DNA of 64,000 nt from Candidatus Opimibacter iunctus (GCA_016716665.1 JADJVH010000008.1:1-64000); one strand, 5' to 3'; shown: positions 46,077 through 56,430, numbered from the stretch's first letter. Made by a program: numbers and translations. Notes: generated by a model from the sequence alone, not told the origin.

Positions 46077-46949
46077 TTGGCACGCATCTATCCATCCAAA
46101 CTCCTGCTCTTTGGTGAGTACACGGTCCTCAATGGATCACAGGCCCTGGCTGTGCCTATAACCCACTGGAAGGGTGAATGGATCGAAGGAGAAAGTAAAA
46201 CCATCGAAGAGGGTGCGCCATTGCTTTCGTATGTGGACTGGTTGAAAAAAAACGATATCATCTCTGCGGCTTCTGCTGCTCACATCATCAATGATGCTGA
46301 AGAAGGCTGGACCTATGAAGCAGACATCCCGATCGGATATGGCCTCGGTAGTTCAGGCGCATTCGTAGCTGCACTGTATGACAGATATATCACCAAGGAA
46401 AATTCAGCCTCGCCGCTGTCTGACCTCCTGATGCTCTCCCGGATGGAGGGATATTTTCATGGATCGAGTTCAGGCATGGATCCAATGGTCTCCTTTTCGG
46501 GTGAAGCTGTTTATAAAAATGAAAGTGGTGTATTTCAATCTGTAAAGGACCATGGATGGCCTGAAGGATATCAGGTTTACTTGCTTGATAGCGGAGTGGA
46601 AAGATCGACAGGCCCATTGGTGCAGATCTACAAAGAACTCCTCAGAGATCCGGACTTCAAGTTGAAAATTGAACGCGAGCTAGTGCCTGTAGTGGAGCAT
46701 GCCATTCATTTCTATCTCACCGGCTCAGGGCAGATGCTGGCAGATTGCCTCAGCATCATCAGTCAGTTTCAGCGCGAGCATTTCTCGATGTTGATCCCTG
46801 ACCTGATCAAGGATCGCTGGGATGAACTCACAGAGATACCAGGAGTGTATGTGAAGTTTTGTGGAGCTGGTGGTGGTGGGTATTTTCAGGTGATTTCAAC
46901 TGATGAGGAACCTTCGGATTTAACCAAAAACATGACCAGGATTTTTTAA
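46077..46949 (+). CDS. GHMP kinase, mevalonate-kinase-like
   Basis: 290 residues from a TTG at 46077. Motif 1 is KLLLFGEYTVLNGSQALAVPI, motif 2 (ATP loop) is PIGYGLGSSGAFVAAL, and motif 3 is VKFCGAGGGGYFQV. SSSGMDPMVSF is typical of mevalonate kinases. Shorter than eukaryotic MVK but like Bacteroidota 'mevalonate kinase' proteins. If so, it phosphorylates mevalonate in isoprenoid synthesis, which would feed the prenyl donor of the GGGPS 6 kb away. Other GHMP substrates cannot be excluded. Confidence 0.75.
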   Translation: MARIYPSKLLLFGEYTVLNGSQALAVPITHWKGEWIEGESKTIEEGAPLLSYVDWLKKNDIISAASAAHIINDAEEGWTYEADIPIGYGLGSSGAFVAALYDRYITKENSASPLSDLLMLSRMEGYFHGSSSGMDPMVSFSGEAVYKNESGVFQSVKDHGWPEGYQVYLLDSGVERSTGPLVQIYKELLRDPDFKLKIERELVPVVEHAIHFYLTGSGQMLADCLSIISQFQREHFSMLIPDLIKDRWDELTEIPGVYVKFCGAGGGGYFQVISTDEEPSDLTKNMTRIF

Positions 46950-46975
46950 TCTTCTTTCCTTTCATCCGGATTACA

Positions 46976-47485
46976 ATGGCCCTCAACGATTCTGCTCAAT
47001 TTCTCAAACGCCTCATGCCCTGGTGCGCTCAAGCCGAGCGCTGCACTCAGGATGTCATGAAGAAACTAGTGAGTTGGGAAGTACCGGAAGAGGAGATCGA
47101 GGAGATTCTGGAAAAGCTTCGTACTGAAAAGTTCCTCGACGATACACGCTATGCCAATAGCTTTGTGGCAGACAAATGGAGGCTCGACCAATGGGGCCGG
47201 GTGAAGATCAGGAATGGCCTTTTTCAAAAAGGGATCAGCGAGCAGTTGATCCAAAGCGCCCTCGATACGATCGATCAAGACGCCTATATCTCCGTCATGG
47301 AAAATCTGCTCGAGAAAAAAAGAGCAACGATCCGTAAAGAACCTGTCATCACTCAAATGAAAAAGCTCTTATCCTTTGGAGCGGGCAGAGGCTTTGAAGA
47401 GGAGTTGATCTGGCAGTGGCTGGAGAAGGTGGGGCTCCATTTTGACTCGAGTACTTCTGAGGGGCAAGAAGATGAATTCAGCTAA
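46976..47485 (+). CDS. recX: RecX-family regulator
   Basis: This 169-residue helical repeat protein modulates RecA filaments. It shows QDVMKKLVSWEVPEEEIEEILEKLRTEKFLDDTRYANSFVADKWRLDQWGRVKIRNGLFQKGISEQLI, the RecX three-helix repeat with the D-D-x-R-Y-A motif. recA is not in the window. It lies 26 bases after the GHMP kinase stop, same strand. Confidence 0.88.
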   Translation: MALNDSAQFLKRLMPWCAQAERCTQDVMKKLVSWEVPEEEIEEILEKLRTEKFLDDTRYANSFVADKWRLDQWGRVKIRNGLFQKGISEQLIQSALDTIDQDAYISVMENLLEKKRATIRKEPVITQMKKLLSFGAGRGFEEELIWQWLEKVGLHFDSSTSEGQEDEFS

Positions 47486-47575
47486 GGTCACAATTTGTGA
47501 CCTTAGAGACAGCCTGGTTCAATATACCAGGAATGATATCCCAAATGGTATTCACTTAATTGTAAGACTGTAAGA

Positions 47576-47625
47576 CAGTGAGAAAGTAAGAGGTGCGGGT
47601 GCGAGGTGTGAGACGTGAGACATAT
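47576..47625. repeat. Short repeats (GTGAGAC / GGTGCGA)
   Basis: The units AGGTGCG, GGTGCGA, GGTGTGA, GACGTGA are the complement of the TCACGTC repeats at 61815 and 30967. They lie in the 600-base gap after recX. Confidence 0.5.
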
Positions 47626-47631
47626 AAATGC

Positions 47632-47757
47632 TTTTACCTGCCGTTAAAAACGGCTTACGTGCCATTGCCTGGAATATGATTTTTTTGATTTTACATACGC
47701 GGGCGCAGGTATAACCAGCGCCCAACGATACTTTTTATGAGGCCTGCGGCCTCATGG
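47632..47757 (+). repeat. Family B three-hairpin element, copy B1
   Basis: Hairpin 1 GCCGTT-aaa-AACGGC (47640-47654), a ~46-base linker with a T7 run, hairpin 2 GGGCGCaGGT-ata-ACCaGCGCCC (47701-47723), and hairpin 3 ATGAGGCC-tgc-GGCCTCAT (47737-47755). Confidence 0.75.
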
Positions 47758-47772
47758 AGAAGTTAACCAAAA

Positions 47773-48003
47773 GATCATCTCGAATAGGCACAATTCCGTC
47801 GCGCTAAATTGTCCGAGCTGACCAAACGATCGGTTTCATGTAATATCAAGACTCTGGAGGGCACAACAAATGAAAGAAACAGAACTTGAAAACGAATAAG
47901 CGAGAAAGCGGACAAGGAAACCATGTTATTGCAATGAAGTTTAAGCGAGTTTTTAGCGCGACTAGCGTTTTTGTTACTTTTTGGGCAATGCAAAAAGTAA
48001 ACT
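47773..48003 (+). repeat. Family A structured element, copy A2
   Basis: It has the same anchors as A1 (TCATCTCGAATAGGCAC, GCGAGAAAGC, TTTAAGCGAG, ACTAG). Stem 1 is GTCGCGCTAAA (47798-47808) with TTTAGCGCGAC (47952-47962), different from A1 but perfect. The final hairpin is GTTACTTTTTG (47973-47983) with CAAAAAGTAA(A)C, loop GGCAATG. The inner region pairs GTTTCAT with ATGAAA-type sequence. It ends 83 bases before the hydrolase ATG. Confidence 0.75.
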
Positions 48004-48085
48004 AATTCCCACGCTTCGTGCGCAACGAAATCCCCTTCCAATTGTTCGCTATCTTGAAAACTGTTTAAAGCATACATTGCATCCA

Positions 48086-48853
48086 ATGAAATTGGTCTAT
48101 AAGACATACGGCACCGGAGACCCGGTCATCATCATGCACGGCCTCTTCGGCAGCGGGGACAACTGGCGCACTATCGCCAGGATGATGGAACCGCAGTATG
48201 AATCCATTGTGGTGGATATGCGGAATCATGGCCGGTCACCTCACGATCCGGAGATGAATTTCAATGTGATGACAGATGACGTCCTGGAATTGATGACGGA
48301 CCTCGATCTTGAAAAGGTGTCACTCCTTGGCCACTCCATGGGTGGCAAGGTGGCGATGCAGTTTGCCCTGCGCTATCCTGACAAGGTGGATAAACTCATC
48401 GTCGTCGACATCGCTCCAAAATATTATCCACCACACCACGACAAGGTCATCGAAGCGATCGAATCCATCGCACCTGAAAAGCTCACTGAACGGTCCCAGG
48501 CAGAAGATGCCTTTGCCCGGTTTCTGGGAAATGACCAGTCTACCATCCAGTTTTTGATGAAAAATCTCTCCCGGCTACCCGATGGCGGTTTTGAATGGAA
48601 GCCCAACATGCCGGTGATCATTGATGCCTATTACCATCTGATGGAAGATGTCATGCCCTCCTCACCTTTTACAGGTCCTGCCCTCTTCGTAAGGGGAGAA
48701 AAATCAAGGTATATCCTGGATGAAGACATCCCCCGCATCAAGGAGCTTTTCCCTTACTCCTCCCTGGTCACCATCCCTGGTGCCGGCCATTGGATACACG
48801 CAGATGCTCCTGAGCACTTTACCAAGGCCGTCCTCAGTTTTTTAAATGCCTGA
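48086..48853 (+). CDS. Alpha/beta hydrolase (YbfF-like esterase)
   Basis: 255 residues. IIMHGLFGSGDNWRTIARMM (oxyanion loop), VDMRNHGRSPH, nucleophile elbow LLGHSMGGKVAMQFAL (Ser in GHSMG), and catalytic His in PGAGHWIHADAPE are all in place. It is close to YbfF-type esterases acting on short acyl esters or acyl-CoA. The ATG at 48086 starts the family N-terminus (MKLVYKTYG); an in-frame extension to 47981 runs into element A2 and is rejected. Confidence 0.88.
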   Translation: MKLVYKTYGTGDPVIIMHGLFGSGDNWRTIARMMEPQYESIVVDMRNHGRSPHDPEMNFNVMTDDVLELMTDLDLEKVSLLGHSMGGKVAMQFALRYPDKVDKLIVVDIAPKYYPPHHDKVIEAIESIAPEKLTERSQAEDAFARFLGNDQSTIQFLMKNLSRLPDGGFEWKPNMPVIIDAYYHLMEDVMPSSPFTGPALFVRGEKSRYILDEDIPRIKELFPYSSLVTIPGAGHWIHADAPEHFTKAVLSFLNA

Positions 48854-48892
48854 TTATCTGTTGTTAAAATTGTATCCTGGCCTGTCCTCCCC

Positions 48893-48924
48893 TTGCGCTT
48901 TACCCTCATAAATCCTTAACTTTG
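48893..48924 (+). promoter_or_regulatory. Bacteroidota-type promoter of PorU-like gene
   Basis: TTG (48893-48895), 21-base spacer, TAACTTTG (48917-48924): a full match to TTG-N19-21-TAnnTTTG. The expected leader to the ATG at 48964 is about 30 bases. Confidence 0.65.
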
Positions 48925-48963
48925 AGTGCTTTTTGAAGTATTTTTATTGAAACCCTATGAGAT

Positions 48964-51900
48964 ATGGCAGTTAGACATTACCTGATTCTCCTCCTTTTTA
49001 TTTTTACTTCGACTTTCCTCCCGGCACAGATGCTCATCGGGACAGATACCCTCATCGGGAATGAATGGATCACGTATGGCCAGCAGTATTTCAAATTTAC
49101 TATCGATGCAGACGGGATATACCGTATTCCAAAAGCTGCCCTCGATGCTGCAGGCATATCAGCCGAAGCTGTCGGTAGCCAGGTAAGGATCTACTCGATG
49201 GGCAGGCAAGTACCTCTCTTTGTCAGCACAGATGGTGCCTTTGGACCAGATGATTTCATCGAGTTCTATGGGTACAAAAACCGCGGCGAAATGGATAGAA
49301 CGCTGTACCGGTATCCGGACAAAGACATGCTCAATCCCGACCACAGCCTGTATACTGACCAAAGACCTTATTACCTCACCACCTCAGGAACCGATACGCC
49401 TGAGCGAGTGACCAGGCTCAACAATGACATCTCCAATCCACCTGCTGCTGAATCCTATATTCTCCACAAGGAAGTATTGGAATACAACGTGGCTGCAAAT
49501 GACCCATATTATCAGACCAACACCAGCGCCATTTCCTACTCAAGCTATTTGCATGCAGAAGGCTTTGGCAGAAGTAGTGAATCCAACAGCAATATTCAGA
49601 TCCCCTCTCCCGGCCGCGCTGCAGGACCTGATGCGACCCTTCGCATTCGCCTTGCAGGAACCAATTACGGAACCCACCGCTTTATCATCAGGATCAATGA
49701 TCAACTACTTGATACCATTTTTGCGGAAAGTATCCAGATCAAGGATACTACCTTCCAGGTTCCATTAGCCTGGCTGCAGGATGTCAATCAACTCACCCTG
49801 ACCTGCATCAATGCACAGAGCAGGCAATCGATCTAAGAATTGAATTGACCTATCCGCATATTGTTGATACGGGTTCGGTGGCTCAAGCGGTTCTAGAACT
49901 GGAAGCAAAACCTGCCTCCCAATACATCGTCCTCAATGCTTTTACACACAATGGATCACAGCCCATCCTTTATACTACGGATGGCAAGTCCAGGATGATC
50001 GCAGATATCAATGGTAACAACCAGGTTCATTTTGTATGGCCGCAAGTGGATGCATTGACAGCGCTTCGCATAGTTGATCCGGCAACCGCTACACACTCGA
50101 TCCAGTCGCTCGAACAAAAAACATTTGCAGACCTGCGTGGAGATGACACAGAGTATATCGTCATCACCCATCCGGACCTGATGGAGATCGGTACCGAAAG
50201 CGCTTACATCCAATACCGAAGCTCCGCAGCAGGGGGCGCATATCGTGCCAAAGCGTATTCGATCCTCGACCTGTATGAGCAGTTTGGATATGGCATTGAC
50301 AAACACCCTCAGGCGATCCGCAATTTCGTAGCGTTTATGCAACGCAACTGGCCCTCTGCAAAAATGATTTTTATCATTGGCCGTGGCATTGAGTATCACC
50401 GGTCACGCTATGCGAGTGGTACATGGGAGCCGATCTTCTTTGTACCGACCTTTGGGCGTCCCGGTGCTGACAATTTACTTGCGGCTACATTATGGGATCT
50501 GTTGCCAAGATATCCGATTGGAAGGCTTGCCATCACTGATCCGGAAGGAATAGCGATCTATCTGAGCAAAGTAAAAGAACACGATCTGGCGCGCTACGAA
50601 GGACAGACCTTGGCAGATAAGAAATGGATCAAGAATGTGATGCACCTGGGTGGCGGAAAAACAGTGCAAGACCAGGAGGATTTTAAATCCGTCCTTACAG
50701 AATTAGGTGATGAGCTTGCCGCTTCTGATTATGGGGCCAATATCAGCTTCTTCCAGAAAACATCCACTGAGGAAGTCGGCGAATCCGAATCAGCGCAAAT
50801 TTTTAAACTATTGCATGATGGATGTGGCGTCATCAATTACCTGGGGCACTCTGCAACCAGCACTTTTGAATTTAGCATCAATGACCCTTCTGAGTGGAAC
50901 AACAAGGGGCATTACCCGATATTCAGCGCGATGGGTTGCAGTGCCGGGCAAATACATGGACCGATATTAGGCCTGAGTGATAATTATGTGCAGATTCCTG
51001 ATGAAGGGGCAATTGCCTTTATCTCCGGTTCAGGTTCACAATTTCCCAATGCATTGGAAGTATGGGCGCACCCCTGGTACAATTATTTTGGAAACCTGGA
51101 TTACGGTGCCACACTTGGAGAATCTGTATTGTTTGGCCTTAAGCCATTAAAGAATTTTATCAACCTCGATATCGAAGGATCAAACTCATACCGCTATCTG
51201 CTGGAGCAACAAACCCTGCAAGGAGATCCCGCACTGCAGATACATCCGCTGCCAGGGCCTGACTACATCATTGATCCCGCTACAGTATCCATCTCTCCCG
51301 ATGTATTAAATACAAAACTGGATAGCATCGACGTCCATTTTTCGGTAACCAATATCGGAAGGAATCTCAGGCAGGATGTCAGCTATACTATAAAAATCCG
51401 CTTGCCTGACGGACAGGATATCGAAGTAGCACATGATACCCTTACAGCCAATCTGTATAACACTATACTGACCCGTCGTATACCACTGGCCATTGGTGGA
51501 AAATCAGGAGCCTTCCGGTTGTTGATCAGTATCGATCCTCAAAACACTATCGAGGAATTGCCTGCACCTGATGCAGAAGATAACAACCAACTCATTGACA
51601 ATCTCGGCCTGGAAGGAATTGAATTTTTCGTCATCGACAATCTGATGTCTGCGGTGTACCCACCTGATTTCAGCATCGTCACTGAAACTATCCCTGAACT
51701 GATAGCCACCGGCAGCAATGCTTTCACCAAATCACTGGATATCATTCTTGAAATTGACACTAGCGCCCTTTTCAATAGCCCTTCACTAGTGAGAGATAGA
51801 TTTGTAAATCACTCCTCTACACTCAAGTGGTCACCCCCCTATCAACTGGGTGCAGGACCAGGTATACTATTGGAGAGTGAGTACGGATAGTATCTCTCCT

Positions 51901-53994
51901 GATCAGGGCTATCACTGGAGTCGTAAATCATTTCTATATAAACCGGGCAGCTCCCCGGGATGGAACCAATCGCACTTTCATCAATTTACAGACAACGATC
52001 TCGATCGCCTGCTCATCGACAGCACCAGGCAATCCTTCATCTTTGGCAGCAAGTCACGCAATTTTATCATCCTCAACCGATTCCAGGATGTAGTGCAGGG
52101 GTTGATTCCAAAAGTCGTGGAAGATGGTATCCTGCTGGCCGAATTTTTCACCGGCTTCCGTGATCGCAATGTACAGGCATTTGTAGTCGCTATCGATTCA
52201 CTGACCGGAAACTATATCTACAACCCCAATCCAGGTTTGTACGGTTCCTTTAACCATCTTGCCTTTGATGCCAAGTGCTTTGCCTATCGTACAGACATAC
52301 CAGAAAGCCGCCAGGCACTGATCAACTTCGTTGAAAATATCGTCCCTTCAGGGTACTATGTTTTCTTCTACACTTACTCTCGTCCATCATACCCTGACTA
52401 CTTTCCTGAGCTGTGGGCTGAGGATGAAGCAGTATACGGAAAGAGTGTTTTCTCAATGATCGAACATCAGTATCCAACTTCGGCGATACGAACTTTAGCT
52501 ACAACAGGAAGCGTCCCGTATATAGTGTATTTCCAAAAAGACAGGGGAGGTATACAGGAACTGATCGCACAGGATTCGGCTGATGTAATTTCTATGAGCA
52601 CGGACATCATGAGTTCGCTCACCAGGGGATCTCATATCTCCAGGCTCGTTGGGCCTGCGACACAATGGTATTCCATACTGAACGATACTAAGCCTGTCGC
52701 AGTGGATACGGCCGGCAAAAATATTCTCTCCGCCATTGCCCTTTCTTCAGATTTCTCAGATACACTGGTGATCTCAACTCAACTCTTATCGCAGGATACG
52801 GTCATTGCTGATATTGATGCAACTGCATATCCCTATATACGCCTGACATATAGTACCGAGGACAGCATCACCTTTCATCCTTCAGACCTGCAGATGTGGC
52901 GCGTCCTTTATGAAGGGAATCCGGAATTTGTCATTCAGCCGGACCTGGGATTTGAATTTATAGCCGACACGCTCAACCGTGGTGAGAGTTTGAAACTATC
53001 TACCTATGTGGAAAATGTAAGTGCATACGATGTGGATACACTACCTGTCGCATTGCGCATCATCAGTGCTGACAATTCCATTGAAGAAATCACTACGCAA
53101 ATCACAAACTTTAAAGGCAAATCTGCAGTACCAGTAGAATTTATCAAAAACACATCCGGGATGAGCGGAGACTACCAGGTGTATATGGAAGTCAATCCTG
53201 GCCGCACAGTCAATGAAGTCAATTATGCTAATAACATAGGGGTATTGTCGACCTATGTCCGTGTAGATGATGCCAATCCTGTTCTAAACGTTACGTTTGA
53301 CGGATACCATATCAAGGATGGTGATTTGGTCGCTTCGAAACCGCTGATCGCAGCACAACTCCATGACGAAAATGAAAATCTCAGGCTGGACGACACTTCA
53401 TCTTTTGAGTTGTATCTCGAATACCCTTCTGACTTCGATCCACAGCCTGTCTATTTCACGGATCCGAGGATACACTTCATCCCTTCACCTGCCTCCGGTA
53501 AAAACGTGGCCACTGTAGAGTTTAGGCCGGAACTATTAGAAGATGGCATTTACACCCTGCAGGTGAATGCAAGCGATGCTTCAGGAAATCCTGCCGGAGA
53601 CAATGACTACATGGTCTCTTTTGAGGTGATCAATGATGCCTCTGTGTCGAATATCTACAATTATCCGAATCCATTCAGTTCATCGACGCGATTTATCTAT
53701 ACGCTGACCGGAACCGGCTCTCCTGCATTCTATAAAATCGAAATCCTCTCGGTCACCGGCATACTGGTTCGCGAGATCACCCAGGATGAAATGGGTCCAA
53801 TGGCCGTCGGTGGCCACATGACAGAATATGCGTGGGATGGGAAGGATGACAATGGCAACGAACTCGCTGCCGGCATGTATCTATACCGGCTAGTGGTCAA
53901 GGATGAGCAGATGAAAGACTATCCGCATTATTCACCGTATGGTGACGGTGACTATAATAGCAAGGGATGGGGTAAGTTAGTCTTAGTGAGATAA
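48964..53994 (+). CDS. porU: C25 gingipain-like cysteine peptidase, PorU-type T9SS sortase (frameshifted)
   Basis: About 1676 codons in three frames (48964-49836, about 49830-51840, about 51845-53994). Signal peptide ends near LPAQ. N-terminal domains are followed by the C25 peptidase domain with the conserved PRYPIGRLAI, catalytic His in NYLGHSATS (near 50848) and catalytic Cys in SAMGCSAGQ (near 50938), then CARDB-like domains (53000 region) and a FlgD-like Ig end (YNYPNPFSSSTRF ... AWDGKDDNGNELAAGMYLYRL). In the type IX system PorU cuts sorting tails and attaches cargo; this protein is longer than P. gingivalis PorU and may be the PorU2 type. The break at 51834-51839 is a C6 run where five C restore the frame; the other is near 49820-49836. 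Confidence 0.8.
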
Positions 53995-54386
53995 CCATTT
54001 ATTGTCTTGCAGTAAAATACAAACCCGAATCCGGCATGTTTAATTTTCCATAAGGAAAATAACCGCCGCTGGATGGAGCGCCGCAGAGAGCGTAGTCGAA
54101 CTGTTCTCTCCGCCAGCTGCATAATTCCTTATTCAGTTTCCTATATGGGATTTAGGGTTGTAATCCCTATAGTTGGCGGAGATGCTTCGACTGCCTTTCA
54201 CAAATCCATGTTCGCCCGCTCAGCAACCAGTTCCATCCAACGGCCGGGGGCCAATTAAAATTGGAATTTTGGTTTGGATTTTTCACACAATGAGCATTTC
54301 CCTTTATCATCTAGTCAGGTCAGCAGATTTGATAAGTCCGGAGTGAGCTCTATGGGCTAAATACTTGTACCTTAGGGCCAGCAGGT
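53995..54386. other. Intergenic region containing element C2
   Basis: There is no gene. The C-type element occupies about 54035-54250; the remaining 130 bases before the ABC permease hold a TACCTTAG box (about 54368), a weak promoter candidate. Confidence 0.6.
54035..54250 (+). repeat. Family C hairpin element, 'filled loop' copy C2
   Basis: Near-perfect terminal repeats CCGCTGGATGG (54066-54076) and CCATCCAACGG (about 54234-54243). The left hairpin CGCCGCTGGATGGAG...TTCTCTCCGCCAGC has 25 extra loop bases (54079-54103) with GAGCGTAGTCGAACTG. A CTATatGGGATT...AATCCCtATAG hairpin lies in the middle. GGCGGAG (54175-54181) can pair with CTCCGCC of the left hairpin. A reversed core (CTTCGACT ... 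CGCTCAGCAACCAG) follows. Confidence 0.7.
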
Positions 54387-55208
54387 ATGGCTACAACAAC
54401 GATCATCGAGGCTGGTTCGCCGATCCAGTATTGGCGCAAAATCAAGGAGTGCTGGCAATACCGGGACCTGCTCCGCATGCTGAGTTACCGCGATGTCCGC
54501 GTGCGCTATGCGCAGACTTTCCTTGGGATGGCATGGGCGATTATCAATCCACTGATTTCTGTACTACTGCTCTATTTCGTTTTTGGCGTAGTGATCAAGG
54601 TGGATACCCAGGGCGTGCCTCCATTGTTGTTTTCAATGGCCGGCCTTTGTTCATGGAATTATTTTTCAAGAGTCGTCGGTGAAGCAGGCAGCTCAGTCAT
54701 AGGTGCGCAGTCGCTGGTCAAGAAAATATACTTTCCAAGGCTCATCATCCCACTATCCAAATCTTTTAGCGCGTTGATCGATCTGGTGATCGTACTGATG
54801 ATCCTCGCAGGGATGATGCTGATCTATCATATCCCTGTCACATGGAATGCACTGATGATCATTCCGTTTACAGCCTTGACGATCCTTGCAGGTATTGCCT
54901 TTGGTGTATGGGTGGCCGCATTGACCATTCGCTTCAGGGACTTTACCCATATTCTTCCGCTGGTATTGCGTATCGGCATGTTTCTCAGCCCAATTGCATA
55001 CGGTGCAACACTTGTCCCCCAACCATATAAATGGGCCTTCAATCTCAATCCCTTGACCGGTGTCATCGAAGGATTTCGGTGGGCACTATTCAATACACCG
55101 ATGGATATCAATGCTGTGTGGACTTCCATAGCTGTTATCATGATCATCCTGGTCGGAGGCATCTGGTATTTTCTCCGTATGGACCAATATATCGCTGACA
55201 TCATATAG
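54387..55208 (+). CDS. Polysaccharide ABC transporter permease (Wzm-like)
   Basis: This 273-residue ABC-2 type permease has the family's N-terminal YWRKIKECWQYRDLLRMLSYRDVRVRYAQTFLGMAWAIINPL and six hydrophobic segments, ending near IWYFLRMDQYIADII. It forms the membrane channel that exports a lipid-linked polysaccharide (O-antigen or teichoic-acid type) together with the ATPase encoded 9 bases downstream. Confidence 0.9.
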   Translation: MATTTIIEAGSPIQYWRKIKECWQYRDLLRMLSYRDVRVRYAQTFLGMAWAIINPLISVLLLYFVFGVVIKVDTQGVPPLLFSMAGLCSWNYFSRVVGEAGSSVIGAQSLVKKIYFPRLIIPLSKSFSALIDLVIVLMILAGMMLIYHIPVTWNALMIIPFTALTILAGIAFGVWVAALTIRFRDFTHILPLVLRIGMFLSPIAYGATLVPQPYKWAFNLNPLTGVIEGFRWALFNTPMDINAVWTSIAVIMIILVGGIWYFLRMDQYIADII

Positions 55209-55217
55209 CCCGCAGAG

Positions 55218-56429
55218 ATGAGTGATGCAGCCATTGTGATCGAAGGACTATCAAAAACCTACCAGCGGGGAAAGGTAAGGCGTGGCGACCTCCGCACCAG
55301 CCTCTCATCCTGGTGGTCAGGGCTTGGCAAAGAGAAAGAAGAATTTTATGCCCTCAATGATATCAACCTGACCATTGCGCAAGGCGATGTGGTGGGGATC
55401 ATAGGACCTAATGGCGCAGGAAAATCCACACTGCTCAAACTGCTATCCCGCATCACCTTCCCAACGAAGGGGCGCATGACCATTCATGGCACGCTCTCTT
55501 CAATGCTTGAAGTAGGGACAGGCTTTCATCCCGAGCTCACCGGGAGGGAAAACATCTATCTCAACGGTGCCATCATCGGAATGCGTCGGGATGAAGTCAG
55601 CCGCAAACTCGACAGCATCGTTTCCTTTTCAGGCCTCGAGGCATTCCTGGATACGCCTGTCAAACATTATTCATCCGGCATGTATGTCAGACTTGCCTTT
55701 TCTGTTGCCTCACATCTCGAACCCGATATCTTACTGATCGATGAAGTGCTGGCAGTAGGTGACCAGGAGTTTCGAAAAAAATGTATGGCCAGACTGCTTG
55801 ACGTATCAGGACAGGGTCGCACAATCATCATGGTGAGTCACCAGATGTCTTACCTCAAAGACCTATGCCACACCGGAGTTTACCTGCATGCAGGGTCAGT
55901 GATGTATCAAGGGACTATGGATGATACCATCAACCACTATGTCAATCATTACAGCACTACAAAACGAATAGCTGTGCGTGACCGGGAGGATCGTCGTGGT
56001 TCAGGTATCGTGCGAATGACCAGCTTTGAAGCCCTGGACAAAAATGAATATCCCGTACACAACGTGGCAGCAGGGGAAGCAGTTACCTTTCGCATGCAAC
56101 TTGCCACCAGTGCTGCAAATGTCTTCAATGTGGTCATTCAAATTGAGTTTTATGACATGTATGGCCAGCTCTGTTTTGTCGCCAACAACAGCATCAGTGA
56201 TCACGCGATTCCAAAACTGGAAGGACAGGGGACCATCTCATGCCATGTCCAGAAATTTCCTTTAAACACAGGATTGTATTTTATCAATGCATCCATCTAT
56301 GCCAGCAATCAACTGTCTGATGAAATATTGAATCTCATGGAAGTCGAAGTGGATCCCGGTACGTTCTATAACACCGGTTTGTTGCCGCCTGCTCATAAAG
56401 GTTTCCTGGCAGAATACTCCTGGAAATAA
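55218..56429 (+). CDS. Polysaccharide ABC transporter ATP-binding protein (Wzt-like) with C-terminal glycan-binding domain
   Basis: 403 residues. The nucleotide-binding domain (1-~250) has Walker A GPNGAGKS (63-70), an LTGRENIYLNGAIIGM segment typical of Wzt/TagH, signature YSSGMYVRLAF, and Walker B ILLIDEVLAVGD. Residues ~260-403 form an immunoglobulin-like Wzt_C domain (TFRMQLATSAANVFNVVIQIEFYD), which in related systems recognises a modified chain end, so export may depend on a terminal modification such as methylation. Its stop is one base from the convergent methyltransferase stop. Confidence 0.9.
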   Translation: MSDAAIVIEGLSKTYQRGKVRRGDLRTSLSSWWSGLGKEKEEFYALNDINLTIAQGDVVGIIGPNGAGKSTLLKLLSRITFPTKGRMTIHGTLSSMLEVGTGFHPELTGRENIYLNGAIIGMRRDEVSRKLDSIVSFSGLEAFLDTPVKHYSSGMYVRLAFSVASHLEPDILLIDEVLAVGDQEFRKKCMARLLDVSGQGRTIIMVSHQMSYLKDLCHTGVYLHAGSVMYQGTMDDTINHYVNHYSTTKRIAVRDREDRRGSGIVRMTSFEALDKNEYPVHNVAAGEAVTFRMQLATSAANVFNVVIQIEFYDMYGQLCFVANNSISDHAIPKLEGQGTISCHVQKFPLNTGLYFINASIYASNQLSDEILNLMEVEVDPGTFYNTGLLPPAHKGFLAEYSWK

Positions 56430-56430
56430 T

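Noticed and set aside
47486..48085. tRNA or other classical RNA gene in the 600-base gap
   Set aside because: No cloverleaf with T-loop GTTCRA pattern was found; the structure there is explained by elements B1 and A2.
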